From: Gammaproteobacteria bacterium
Lineage (GTDB): Bacteria; Pseudomonadota; Gammaproteobacteria; UBA6429
DNA: 8,644 nt
Direction: 5' to 3'
NCBI GenBank assembly: GCA_030635835.1
Contig: DAOVYB010000053.1
Coordinates: 1-8,644 of the forward strand
Every line of letters starts with the position of its first letter. Within the stretch, counting starts at the first letter, position 1. Position numbers and translations under genes: made by a program. The notes beneath the pieces were generated by a model that was not told the origin of the DNA, did no database searches, and was given only the letters and a program-made list of their open reading frames with translations. This document shows positions 1 through 6,009 of this stretch, in pieces.

Positions 1-2
1 AC

Positions 3-61
3 TGAATGCGATATAGCGGGCATTAACAGATTTGAACATTGAACCAATGTTGAAGCATTCA
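3..61. repeat. Nested inverted repeats (cruciform-like)
   Basis: TGAATGC at 3-9 is the exact reverse complement of GCATTCA at 55-61. Inside this lies AACATTG at 35-41, a three-base loop, and CAATGTT at 45-51, a perfect 7-bp stem. The layout superficially recalls a folded recombination site, but the integron attC core boxes (RYYYAAC and GTTRRRY) do not match, so no function is assigned. Confidence 0.45.
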
Positions 62-135
62 TCATCACATAACTCGCACAAAGTTGAATATTATTGTAGG
101 TTTACTTTTGTATCGAAATTTATTGCTAGCATCTC

Positions 136-181
136 AATTAAATCCTAGCTCGTTAATTAAATCCTAGCCCGTTAATTAAAT
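136..181. repeat. 19-bp tandem repeat, about 2.4 copies
   Basis: The unit AATTAAATCCTAGCYCGTT occurs at 136-154 and 155-173 with one T/C difference. A third, partial copy (AATTAAAT) follows at 174-181. A run of six G begins just downstream at 185. The repeat sits upstream of the yjjV unit. It could be a binding array, or simply a replication-slippage product. Confidence 0.75.
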
Positions 182-325
182 AATGGGGGGTGAGTAAAAT
201 ATAGTATAAATGGACAAAAAAGAGGGTTTTACATTCACAGCACTTATGAAAGTGTTAACAACGTCTCATCTCTGTGTGCATTAATCGAAAGGTGACAGAG
301 CCTGGAGTGTTTCTGCAAAAAAACA

Positions 326-339
326 TCTCAGATCTGAGA
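326..339. promoter_or_regulatory. Perfect 14-bp palindrome, possible operator
   Basis: TCTCAGATCTGAGA reads identically on both strands. It lies about 115 bp upstream of the yjjV start in non-coding DNA. A dimeric repressor site is possible. No regulator is encoded beside it, and the spacing to any promoter is uncertain. Confidence 0.3.
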
Positions 340-455
340 ATTTATAGAACGTGCTATTCGCTTACATTAAATACATTCATACCATTAAAATCTAATAAAT
401 TAATATTTTTGTTTTTCAAGTGTTCCCATTGCCTATAGTAGTTTAAAATCAAAAT

Positions 456-1247
456 ATGGAAATAATCGATACCCATTGCCACCTTGACGTTGCAGACTTT
501 GATTCTGATCGGAATGAAGTCCTTGATTCTTGTCGAACCAAGGGCATTTCTAAAATTATTGTTCCTGCGATTGAAGCTAAGACATGGTCAAATGTACTTG
601 AGTTATGCGAAAAAGAAAAAGGACTCTACCCCGCATTAGGTTTACATCCTGTTTTTATAAAACAACATCAGCCGGATGATATAAACAAACTTGAAAAAAT
701 ACTTGAAGAAACAACCCCCGTTGCGATAGGTGAAATTGGTCTGGATTTTTATATTAAAGACCATGATCAGAAACGGCATCAAAAACAGCAGTTAACTTTA
801 TTTGAAGCTCAGTTAAATATTGCAAAGGCTCATGGCTTGCCCGTTATTTTGCATGTGAGAAAAGCGCATGATCAGGTTTTACAGTTATTGAAAAAGGTTA
901 AAGTGAAGGGTGGTTTTAGTCATGCCTTTAATGGTAGCTTGCAACAGGCTCAGCACTATATTGATTTAGGTTTTAAGCTGGGTTTTGGTGGCACATTAAC
1001 CTATGAAAACTCAACTAAGATCCATGGTTTAGCAAAGTCATTACCATTAGAATCGATTGTATTAGAAACCGATGCACCGGATATGGTGGTAGAATCGCAT
1101 CGGGGACAGCGCAATAGTCCGGAGTATATTATGGATAGTTTAGCGGCCTTAGCTAGAATACGAAATGAAGATGTGAATGTGATTGCTAAACAAACCACTC
1201 AAAATGCCAATGATGTAATTAACTTTTCAGACTATGACAAACAATAA
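456..1247 (+). CDS. yjjV: TatD-family metal-dependent hydrolase, YjjV type
   Basis: This 263-residue protein is a full-length cytoplasmic TatD-type TIM-barrel hydrolase. The family comprises metal-dependent phosphoesterases, with DNase activity shown for some members. Metal-site motifs appear in order: THCH at residues 6-9, GEIGLD at 92-97 with Glu93, His133 in ILHVRKA, His156 in SHAFNG and Asp206 in ETDAP. LGLHP at 61-65 is also typical. The stretch FNGSLQQAQHYIDLGFKLGFGGT and the ETDAPDM-x5-RGQRNSPEY region resemble E. coli YjjV more than TatD or YcfH. The ATG at 456 starts exactly at the conserved first strand, although no clear Shine-Dalgarno precedes it. The gene overlaps tcdA by 14 bases, suggesting co-transcription. 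The family call is firm; the physiological substrate is unknown. Confidence 0.93.
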   Translation: MEIIDTHCHLDVADFDSDRNEVLDSCRTKGISKIIVPAIEAKTWSNVLELCEKEKGLYPALGLHPVFIKQHQPDDINKLEKILEETTPVAIGEIGLDFYIKDHDQKRHQKQQLTLFEAQLNIAKAHGLPVILHVRKAHDQVLQLLKKVKVKGGFSHAFNGSLQQAQHYIDLGFKLGFGGTLTYENSTKIHGLAKSLPLESIVLETDAPDMVVESHRGQRNSPEYIMDSLAALARIRNEDVNVIAKQTTQNANDVINFSDYDKQ

Positions 1248-2040
1248 TCAAACAAATACTGATGATGCCTTTGCCGGCATAGGCCGTCTTTATGGAAAAG
1301 AAGCTTATACCTTAATCCAAAATATGCATGTCTGCGTTGTAGGCATTGGCGGTGTGGGTTCATGGGTAGTGGAAGCTTTAGCACGATCAGCCGTTGGGAA
1401 AATTACACTCATAGATTATGACACGATTGCGTTATCGAATATGAATCGTCAAATTCATACCTTATCGAATACGATAGATCAGAAAAAATGCACTGCGATG
1501 CTGGAACGGGTAAAACTGATTAATCCGGATTGTGAAGTGAATAGTATTGATGATTTTATTACGCTGAATAACATGAGAAACCTGATATCAAATAAATACG
1601 ATTATGTGGTTGATGCGATTGATAGTATTAAATTTAAAGCGGGTCTTATTTATCATTGTAAACGTAATAAAATTCCAATTATTACTACAGGTGGTGCAGG
1701 TGGTTTGACGGATCCTTCTGTTATTGAAGTTGTTGATCTAACTAAAACCTATAACGATGCCTTAGCGGCAAAAGTTCGTTCTACATTACGCGACCAATAT
1801 AACTTTACCCGTAACCCCAAAAGACGTTTTGCGATTGATTGTGTTTTTTCCGGTGAGCAACAACGTTATCCCAAAGAAGATGGTACGGTGAGCTATGAAA
1901 AGCCCGGTATTCATGGTGTTTCGCTGGATTGCAGTTTTGGTTATGGTGCGGCTTCATTTGTTACCGGGACATTCGGTTTTGTTGCTGCGGCGCATATCAT
2001 AAAAAAACACCTCACAAAAAAATTAAATCATGTCAGTTAA
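1234..2040 (+). CDS. tcdA: tRNA threonylcarbamoyladenosine dehydratase TcdA (CsdL/YgdL)
   Basis: TcdA is an E1-like enzyme that uses ATP to cyclise t6A37 to ct6A in ANN-decoding tRNAs. In E. coli it works with the CsdA-CsdE cysteine desulfurase pair. At 268 residues it equals the length I recall for the E. coli enzyme. The N-terminal FAGIGRLYG is typical of the family. The nucleotide-binding loop is GIGGVGSW at 37-44, followed by Asp61 in LIDYD, NMNRQ at 69-73 and DAID at 127-130. The C-terminal part carries GIHGVSLDCSFGYGAASFVTGTFG, also a family hallmark. Unlike ubiquitin E1 enzymes there are no paired CxxC zinc motifs. The start overlaps the end of yjjV by 14 bases and the end overlaps the next gene by 11, so translation is probably coupled. 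Confidence 0.95.
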   Translation: MTNNNQTNTDDAFAGIGRLYGKEAYTLIQNMHVCVVGIGGVGSWVVEALARSAVGKITLIDYDTIALSNMNRQIHTLSNTIDQKKCTAMLERVKLINPDCEVNSIDDFITLNNMRNLISNKYDYVVDAIDSIKFKAGLIYHCKRNKIPIITTGGAGGLTDPSVIEVVDLTKTYNDALAAKVRSTLRDQYNFTRNPKRRFAIDCVFSGEQQRYPKEDGTVSYEKPGIHGVSLDCSFGYGAASFVTGTFGFVAAAHIIKKHLTKKLNHVS

Positions 2041-2845
2041 ATTATTTTATCAGGCTGGTTTTATCACTATTTCATTTCTGTTGTTATTAAATATTTATTT
2101 ATATATAAAACAACCCCAAATGATTTTTTTCCCCATTAAGCAGGTTGAGGTGACACCCAAAGACTGGAATTTAAACTACGAAGCGGTTGAATTATCTTTA
2201 ACAAATAAAACTAAAATTTCTGGCTGGTATTTACCTTATCCAAATGCTGAAAAGACGCTACTGTTTTTCCATGGTAATGGTGGAAATATTTCTCATCGTG
2301 GCGACTCCATTTATATTTTTCATAAATTAAAATTAAATGTGTTAATCATTGATTATCCGGGCTATGGAAAAAGTGAAGGCATCCCATCTGAGAATGCATT
2401 GTATCAGTCGGCAAATGCAGCATGGCAATATTTGATTACAGATAAAAAAACGAAACCGGAAAATATTATTATTTTTGGTCGCTCATTAGGTGGTGCCGTT
2501 GCGGTTGATTTAGCCTCACGGGTAAAATCTGCTGGCTTGATACTTGAGTCAACCTTTAGCTCAGTGCGTGATGTTGTTGATATTATCTTGCCAGGCTTAT
2601 CTCATTTTATTTACTTACGTTATGTCTTCAATTCTTTAAATAAAATAAATAAAGTGACAACTCCAATCTTAGTGATACATAGTCCTGAAGATGAAGTTAT
2701 ACCTTTTGAACTGGGACATAAATTGTTTGAGAGTGTGGAATCATCAGAGAAAACCTTTTTGCAAATAGAAGGTGGGCATAATGATGGCTTTATGCAAAGT
2801 ATTTCACCTTACATGCAAATGTTGCGCGCCTTTATTCAATCATAA
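2030..2845 (+). CDS. Membrane-anchored alpha/beta hydrolase (BEM46/ABHD13-like)
   Basis: The 271-residue protein begins with an uncleaved-looking hydrophobic segment at about residues 8-26, followed by the PQMIFFP stretch typical of BEM46-like hydrolases. It probably sits on the inner membrane with its catalytic domain in the periplasm. Catalytic features are all present: oxyanion-loop motif HGNGGN at 81-86, nucleophile Ser152 in GRSLGG, Asp221 in SPEDEVIP and His250 in GGHNDG. DYPGYGKSEG at 109-117 is also canonical. The family includes esterases and peptidase-like enzymes, and the substrate here cannot be read from sequence. The start at 2030 overlaps the end of tcdA by 11 bases. It is the last gene of this unit, but no clear terminator hairpin follows. 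Confidence 0.88.
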   Translation: MSVKLFYQAGFITISFLLLLNIYLYIKQPQMIFFPIKQVEVTPKDWNLNYEAVELSLTNKTKISGWYLPYPNAEKTLLFFHGNGGNISHRGDSIYIFHKLKLNVLIIDYPGYGKSEGIPSENALYQSANAAWQYLITDKKTKPENIIIFGRSLGGAVAVDLASRVKSAGLILESTFSSVRDVVDIILPGLSHFIYLRYVFNSLNKINKVTTPILVIHSPEDEVIPFELGHKLFESVESSEKTFLQIEGGHNDGFMQSISPYMQMLRAFIQS

Positions 2846-2882
2846 TTAGTGTTTGCAATATGCCATCCCTGGTAACTTGAGC

Positions 2883-2911
2883 TTGAATAATTTTAAATTC
2901 AGGCGTATTTT
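2883..2911 (+). promoter_or_regulatory. Weak sigma70-like promoter candidate for the DUF2189 gene
   Basis: TTGAAT at 2883-2888 and TATTTT at 2906-2911 are separated by 17 bp; each matches its consensus at four of six positions. This is the only reasonably spaced pair I found in the gap. In DNA this AT-rich, chance matches are expected. Confidence 0.25.
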
Positions 2912-2915
2912 TAAC

Positions 2916-2985
2916 CAATAATAAAAATAAAGTTACACCCATAATAAATACAATAATAAAAATACAGCAACACCCAATAAAAAAA
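2916..2985. repeat. Imperfect 35-bp AT-rich tandem repeat
   Basis: CAATAATAAAAATA occurs at 2916-2929 and again at 2951-2964, and ACACCC occurs at 2935-2940 and 2970-2975, both at a spacing of 35. The two units therefore align over most of their length. They lie in the A/T-only-like leader before the DUF2189 gene and might act as an UP-like or bending element. Confidence 0.6.
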
Positions 2986-3016
2986 TAATAATAAATTAAG
3001 TAGTTATCTTTTTTAT

Positions 3017-3025
3017 GGAGGAGGA
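3017..3025 (+). promoter_or_regulatory. Very strong Shine-Dalgarno
   Basis: GGAGGAGGA ends six bases before the ATG at 3032. It is a near-perfect anti-16S match, in contrast to the weak or invisible sites before most neighbours. It fixes the start of the DUF2189 gene. Confidence 0.8.
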
Positions 3026-3031
3026 CGGCCT

Positions 3032-3823
3032 ATGTCGTCAGTCGAAAAAAATATAAATATTGATGAATTACCTTTTGCTGCACCTTGTCATAAGCTGGAT
3101 ATTAATGCTCCGGCACGATGGTTACGCCTTGCCTGGTTAGACATTCGTCGGGCACCCAAACAAAGTTTGAGCTATGGTGTGATTCTTGTGTTACTAAGTT
3201 ATAACATGAGTTTGCTTGTCTGGTTTTATGGTGGCCTGGGTTTACTAGGTAGTTTGCTTTCTGGTTTTGTTTTTCTGGGGCCTGTTCTGGCTATCGGTTT
3301 ATATTCAATAAGTTGCCAAATACAAGCAGGAATGGAACCGCAGTTAGGGTATTGTTTGCGTGAAGGTAAACGTCATCTGAGTAATGAACTTGTTTTTGCT
3401 GTTATTCTCTCTGTCGTTTTCCTGGTATGGGTAAGAGCAGCATTGATGGTGCATATCTTCTTTCCTTCTGAGGCGAATGCGGGCTGGTCACAATATGTGA
3501 TATTTCTTTCAGTAGGCACTTTAATTGGTTCGATTTTCTCTGCCATTATTTTTAGTTTTAGTGCTTTTTCCCTGCCTATGATAATGGATCGTAAAGTGGA
3601 TATGATCACCGCAATTATCACCAGCATTAACGGCGTACTGAGCAATAAAGCAGTTATGTTTATGTGGGCCTGTATCATTGTATTGATAGTTGCTCTTGGT
3701 ATTGCGACAGCATTTGTTGGTTTTATTGTGCTAATGCCGCTGGTTGGACATGCGACCTGGCATGCGTATCAGGAAACGATTGATGCAAGTGCCTGGCCTA
3801 AACACAACAATATTAACGAATAG
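3032..3823 (+). CDS. DUF2189 integral membrane protein
   Basis: The 263-residue protein has a soluble N-terminal stretch of about 45 residues, including RWLRLAWLDIRRAP, followed by five or six hydrophobic segments. These lie at roughly 46-65, 70-93, 120-143, 155-180 and 208-238; the last may be two. Family-type motifs are GPVLAIGLY near 83-91, SLPMIMDRKVDMITAI near 180-195 and PLVGHATWHAY at 236-246. This matches DUF2189, a family of predicted inner-membrane proteins of unknown function. Length and ends fit a complete protein. The strong ribosome binding site predicts high translation initiation. It stands apart from the upstream unit by 186 bp and from sprT by 57 bp, so it may be its own transcription unit. 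No function is proposed. Confidence 0.85.
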   Translation: MSSVEKNINIDELPFAAPCHKLDINAPARWLRLAWLDIRRAPKQSLSYGVILVLLSYNMSLLVWFYGGLGLLGSLLSGFVFLGPVLAIGLYSISCQIQAGMEPQLGYCLREGKRHLSNELVFAVILSVVFLVWVRAALMVHIFFPSEANAGWSQYVIFLSVGTLIGSIFSAIIFSFSAFSLPMIMDRKVDMITAIITSINGVLSNKAVMFMWACIIVLIVALGIATAFVGFIVLMPLVGHATWHAYQETIDASAWPKHNNINE

Positions 3824-3860
3824 TCAGCTTAGCGATAATCTTGCGTTCTTTCACTCTGGC

Positions 3861-3876
3861 CATAGTGTAAACTATG
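3861..3876 (+). promoter_or_regulatory. Hairpin just before the sprT start
   Basis: CATAGT at 3861-3866 and ACTATG at 3871-3876 form a perfect 6-bp stem with a GTAA loop, ending four bases before the ATG at 3881. It occupies the place where a Shine-Dalgarno would sit, and none is visible. It could hinder ribosome access or be a palindromic operator. There is no T-run, so it is not a terminator. Confidence 0.4.
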
Positions 3877-3880
3877 TGCC

Positions 3881-4432
3881 ATGTCCGAAAATAGCCACGC
3901 CATTCAACCGATTACACCGGCTCTACAGGAGCAGGTGATCAACAAAACAAATCATTTCCTGCAAAGTGCCGGGGATTATTACAATCGTCATTTTCCTGAA
4001 ATTCCTGTTTTATTTGATTTAACCGGTAAAGCCGCGGGTATGTACCGGGTAAAAGCTTGCCAACGAGTGATTCGTTACAACCCCTATATTTTCTCAAAAT
4101 ATTTTGATGATAATTTCAGTGAGACGATTCCGCATGAAGTCGCCCATTACGTCACTGATGTATTGTACGGCTTAAAGAAAATCAGGCCTCACGGCAATGA
4201 ATGGAAATCAGTCATGCAGGTATTTGGTGTTGCGGCAAACCGCACAGCCAATTATGATTTAACTGGCCTGCCGCAACGTAATTATCAAAAGTTTATCTAC
4301 CATTGTGGTTGCCAGAATTACGCATTAACCAGCCGACGACATAATAAAATGCTTCGTGGCGCAGGACATTATTTATGTCGGGATTGTGGTGGTAAATTAT
4401 TGTTTGTGAAAAATCAGGATAATACAGGCTAA
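3881..4432 (+). CDS. sprT: SprT-family zinc metalloprotease
   Basis: This 183-residue protein has the SprT layout: an N-terminal helical part with GRAAGMYRV-like GKAAGMYRV at 49-57, then the zinc-protease motif HEVAH at 85-89. The third zinc ligand is probably His104 in RPHGNEW. A C-terminal zinc ribbon uses Cys142/Cys144 and Cys166/Cys169, with SRRHNKM between the pairs, as in SprT proteins. SprT resembles the protease domain of eukaryotic Spartan (SPRTN), which cuts DNA-protein crosslinks; the bacterial role is less settled. The ATG at 3881 lies close to the conserved domain and no better start is visible. Three bases separate its stop from the next gene, so the two are probably co-transcribed. 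Confidence 0.9.
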   Translation: MSENSHAIQPITPALQEQVINKTNHFLQSAGDYYNRHFPEIPVLFDLTGKAAGMYRVKACQRVIRYNPYIFSKYFDDNFSETIPHEVAHYVTDVLYGLKKIRPHGNEWKSVMQVFGVAANRTANYDLTGLPQRNYQKFIYHCGCQNYALTSRRHNKMLRGAGHYLCRDCGGKLLFVKNQDNTG

Positions 4433-4435
4433 GCT

Positions 4436-4678
4436 ATGCGTGGTTTTGTTCCGCCTGATCCCTATACGAAAGTCTCAGAAGAACAGTATGCCGTTGTGTA
4501 TGTCCCTAAACGGAGTCGTAATCGTTTTCCTAAAGGTTGTGTTGAAGTGGTCGCTTCAAAAGAAGAAGCGCTTGGACAAGCAAATCCGGAAAACAAACAA
4601 TTTGCCGCGCGTGTGCTTGGCCCTTCAAAATCTTCAGAAGGTCAGTATATTTATTATTTAGTGGAATGGTTGGATTAA
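4436..4678 (+). CDS. Small conserved-looking protein of unknown function
   Basis: I do not recognise this 80-residue protein. It is soluble, with no signal or membrane segment. It starts with the proline-rich RGFVPPDPYTKVS, has a basic patch (PKRSRNRFPKG at 24-34), a short acidic segment and an aromatic C-terminus (QYIYYLVEWLD). Residues 33-60 look like alternating beta and helix (GCVEVVASKEEALGQAN). It is supported as real by its tight packing: three bases after sprT and six before the dksA-like gene, on the same strand, with coding-like sequence throughout. A different-frame overlap at 4440-4661 has a less protein-like composition and is discarded. It may be a partner of one of its neighbours, but nothing proves that. 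Confidence 0.7.
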   Translation: MRGFVPPDPYTKVSEEQYAVVYVPKRSRNRFPKGCVEVVASKEEALGQANPENKQFAARVLGPSKSSEGQYIYYLVEWLD

Positions 4679-4684
4679 TTAAAT

Positions 4685-5044
4685 ATGGCTAACTTAACAG
4701 AAGAACAAATTCAGGCTTTTCGCGCAGCGTTAATTCAAAACCGTGAGATCTTAAAAACGGCAATTGAAGGTGAAGAAGAATCATCTCAAACCGTTGAACT
4801 CGACCAAAGTAAAGTCGGGCGCTTATCCAGAATGGATGCATTGCAAAGTCAGGCAATGACTCAGGAGACCAAGTTACGTCATGAAGAAGGCCTCAGAAAA
4901 ATAACTGCCGCACTTTCAAGAATTGAATCGGGTGACTATGGTTATTGTTTAAAGTGTGATGAATTAATTTCTGTAGCCCGACTTGAGGTTGATCCCGCAG
5001 CACCACTTTGTATAAATTGTGCCAGTTTGGCAGAAAAGGTTTAG
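4685..5044 (+). CDS. TraR/DksA-family C4 zinc-finger regulator (short DksA-like)
   Basis: The 119-residue protein has a helical hairpin N-terminal part and a C4 zinc finger with Cys88, Cys91, Cys109 and Cys112 (CxxC-x17-CxxC). GDYGYCLKCDE, RLEVDPAAPLCINC are family-typical. Members bind the secondary channel of RNA polymerase and alter initiation, often with ppGpp. It is shorter than canonical DksA (about 151 residues) and has VELDQSKVGRLSRMDALQSQAM at 37-58 in the hairpin tip region. The classical DksA tip (DxxDxA) is therefore not present as such, although Asp51-Ala52 may play a similar part. This belongs to the short DksA-like subfamily, whose targets are unknown. It lies six bases before ycgN. 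Confidence 0.88.
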   Translation: MANLTEEQIQAFRAALIQNREILKTAIEGEEESSQTVELDQSKVGRLSRMDALQSQAMTQETKLRHEEGLRKITAALSRIESGDYGYCLKCDELISVARLEVDPAAPLCINCASLAEKV

Positions 5045-5050
5045 ATTTAA

Positions 5051-5497
5051 ATGTCGTCAAAATTTTGGGAAGAGAAATCCTTAGCTGAAATGTCGCAGCA
5101 GGAGTGGGAATCTTTATGTGATGGTTGCGGTCGCTGTTGTCTGAATAAGTTAGAAGATGAAGATACCGGTGAAATTTATTTCACCAATGTTACTTGTAAA
5201 TTACTGGATATTGAAAAGTGTAGTTGCACTGATTATGCAAACCGTAAAGTCAGCATGCCTGACTGTATGATATTAAGTTTCGATAATCATGAAGCATTAG
5301 AAGTGATGCCTTCAACCTGCGCTTATCGCCTATTACAGCATAATCAACCTCTACCAGAGTGGCATCCATTGATCACAGGCAGAAAAGAAAGTGTGGCAGA
5401 AGCGGGTATTTCTATAACGGGAAAAGCAGTCTCGGAAGAACACATTCATTACACGCAATTACCCGAGCACTTGATTAACTGGGTTACAACAAAGTAA
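5051..5497 (+). CDS. ycgN: YcgN (UPF0260) cysteine-cluster protein
   Basis: The 148-residue protein is full length for the YcgN family. It carries FWEEKSLAEMSQQEWESLCDGCGRCC near the N-terminus, with Cys23, 26, 29 and 30 in a CxxCxxCC cluster. More conserved cysteines follow at 49, 57, 59, 72 and 90, including VTCKLLD, CSCTDYANR and PDCMIL. Such clusters suggest bound zinc or an iron-sulfur centre, but the biochemical role has not been established to my knowledge. It is cytoplasmic, with no signal peptide. It ends the sprT-dksA unit: hairpin repeats begin five bases after its stop codon. The call is firm at family level only. Confidence 0.92.
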   Translation: MSSKFWEEKSLAEMSQQEWESLCDGCGRCCLNKLEDEDTGEIYFTNVTCKLLDIEKCSCTDYANRKVSMPDCMILSFDNHEALEVMPSTCAYRLLQHNQPLPEWHPLITGRKESVAEAGISITGKAVSEEHIHYTQLPEHLINWVTTK

Positions 5498-5501
5498 CTT
5501 T

Positions 5502-5527
5502 CGTCATTCCCGCGTAGGCGGGAATCT
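5502..5527. repeat. dRS3-like hairpin repeat, copy 1 (inverted relative to copy 2)
   Basis: ATTCCCGC at 5506-5513 and GCGGGAAT at 5518-5525 form a perfect 8-bp stem with a GTAG loop. The core fits ATTCCC-N8-GGGAAT, the consensus of the neisserial dRS3 repeat, and similar elements are scattered in many proteobacteria. Its reverse complement matches copy 2 over about 26 bp with one difference. It lies just after ycgN and may also stabilise the mRNA 3' end. Confidence 0.8.
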
Positions 5528-5530
5528 ATA

Positions 5531-5596
5531 TAATATATTACGTTCAACAATTGTCTGGATTCCCGCCTGCGCGGGAATGACGAGCTAACAAGATAG
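5531..5596. repeat. Repeat unit A with dRS3-like hairpin copy 2
   Basis: The unit opens with TAATATATTACGTTCA at 5531-5546. It holds a perfect 8-bp stem, 5559-5566 paired with 5571-5578 around a CTGC loop, and ends with AAGATAG. The same arrangement recurs in unit B. Paired with inverted copy 1 it could also form one large hairpin across 5502-5583. Confidence 0.8.
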
Positions 5597-5606
5597 TAGT
5601 GGAATA

Positions 5607-5663
5607 TAATATATTACGTTCACAACTAACTGGATTCTCGCTTGTGCGGGAATGACAAGATAG
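5607..5663. repeat. Repeat unit B with degenerate hairpin copy 3
   Basis: This unit begins with the same 16 bases as unit A, displaced by 76 bp. It holds hairpin 5634-5641/5646-5653 with one T-G mismatch and ends with AAGATAG at 5657-5663. Compared with unit A it lacks about eight bases after the hairpin. It reads as a diverged duplicate of unit A. The next gene starts 15 bases later, so the hairpin is in its leader. Confidence 0.75.
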
Positions 5664-5678
5664 AGAGATAACAGAAAA

Positions 5679-6008
5679 ATGGCCAATGATGTATCACAAC
5701 AAACAGATGAAGAACTCCGTGCACACTTACATGGTGAAACCAGTAAGCTACGCTGGGTTGATCTTGAAAAACATTTTGCCCGTGGTGTGATTTTTAAAGT
5801 TGCCAAAGGAACGGACATTTTAGATGTCGCGATTGTGATGAGTCGTGACGATAAAGACACGTTAGAAAAAATGATTAATGAAAAAAAAGTGCAGGGTGCC
5901 GAAATAGAAGATGCTAAAAAATGGCATGAATCATCAGCGAGTTTATGGACCGTGGTGATTGCCCCCTGGGTTCTTGTTCAGGAAATAGATGTAAAGCTGG
6001 ACTCATAA
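5679..6008 (+). CDS. DUF2288 family protein
   Basis: This 109-residue soluble protein matches DUF2288: ELRAHLHGETSKLRWVDLEKHFARGVIFKVAKGTDILDVA at 12-51, DDKDTLEKMI in the middle, and the hallmark SLWTVVIAPWVLVQEID at 88-104. The family has no known function. Length and ends look complete. The ATG at 5679 follows a purine-rich stretch (AGAGAG about 10 bases upstream) that may serve as a weak ribosome binding site. Its leader contains repeat unit B. One base separates its stop from the HIT-domain gene, so they are surely co-transcribed and perhaps translationally coupled. Confidence 0.87.
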   Translation: MANDVSQQTDEELRAHLHGETSKLRWVDLEKHFARGVIFKVAKGTDILDVAIVMSRDDKDTLEKMINEKKVQGAEIEDAKKWHESSASLWTVVIAPWVLVQEIDVKLDS

Positions 6009-6009
6009 T

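Larger units (their letters stand above)
1..455. other. Intergenic/leader region without a supported gene
   Basis: No frame gives a convincing protein here. The stretch is AT-rich and structured. Inverted 7-mers at 3-9 and 55-61 enclose a tight 7-bp stem at 35-41/45-51. A 19-bp tandem repeat follows at 136-181. Small inverted repeats lie at 241-245/250-254 and 270-275/295-300, and a 14-bp palindrome at 326-339. A TATAGT hexamer at 434-439 with TTGTTT at 409-414 is a poor promoter candidate because the spacer is 19 bp. Two minus-strand frames stay open from about base 100 to the left edge, so the start of a divergent gene could lie there, but about 30 codons are too few to judge. Confidence 0.6.

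Noticed and set aside
3..61. Integron attC-like recombination site
   Set aside because: The nested inverted repeats are suggestive, but the required RYYYAAC and GTTRRRY boxes do not match and there is no cassette or integrase.
1..65. Divergent minus-strand gene starting at ATG 65..63 and leaving the left edge
   Set aside because: Only about 21 codons are visible (MMNASTLVQC...), two frames are open equally, and no ribosome binding site is seen.
1001..1198. Minus-strand frame of 65 codons inside yjjV
   Set aside because: Antisense shadow of a conserved enzyme; no independent support.
3373..3678. Minus-strand frame of 101 codons inside the DUF2189 gene
   Set aside because: Antisense to hydrophobic coding sequence, with no start signals or known motifs.
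3744..3938. Plus-strand frame of 64 codons bridging the DUF2189 and sprT genes
   Set aside because: It overlaps both real genes in another frame, has no ribosome binding site and no recognisable protein character.
4440..4661. Alternative 73-codon frame over the 80-residue protein
   Set aside because: Shifted by one base from the better-placed frame at 4436, with a Leu/Lys-rich, out-of-frame look.
5502..5525. Rho-independent terminator after ycgN
   Set aside because: The stem is good but no T-run follows on either strand; the element is better explained as a dispersed repeat.
5585..5860. Minus-strand open frame of 91 codons
   Set aside because: Its sequence (VIPAQARIQ) is the usual translation of the ATTCCCGC hairpin repeat, and it runs antisense into the DUF2288 gene.
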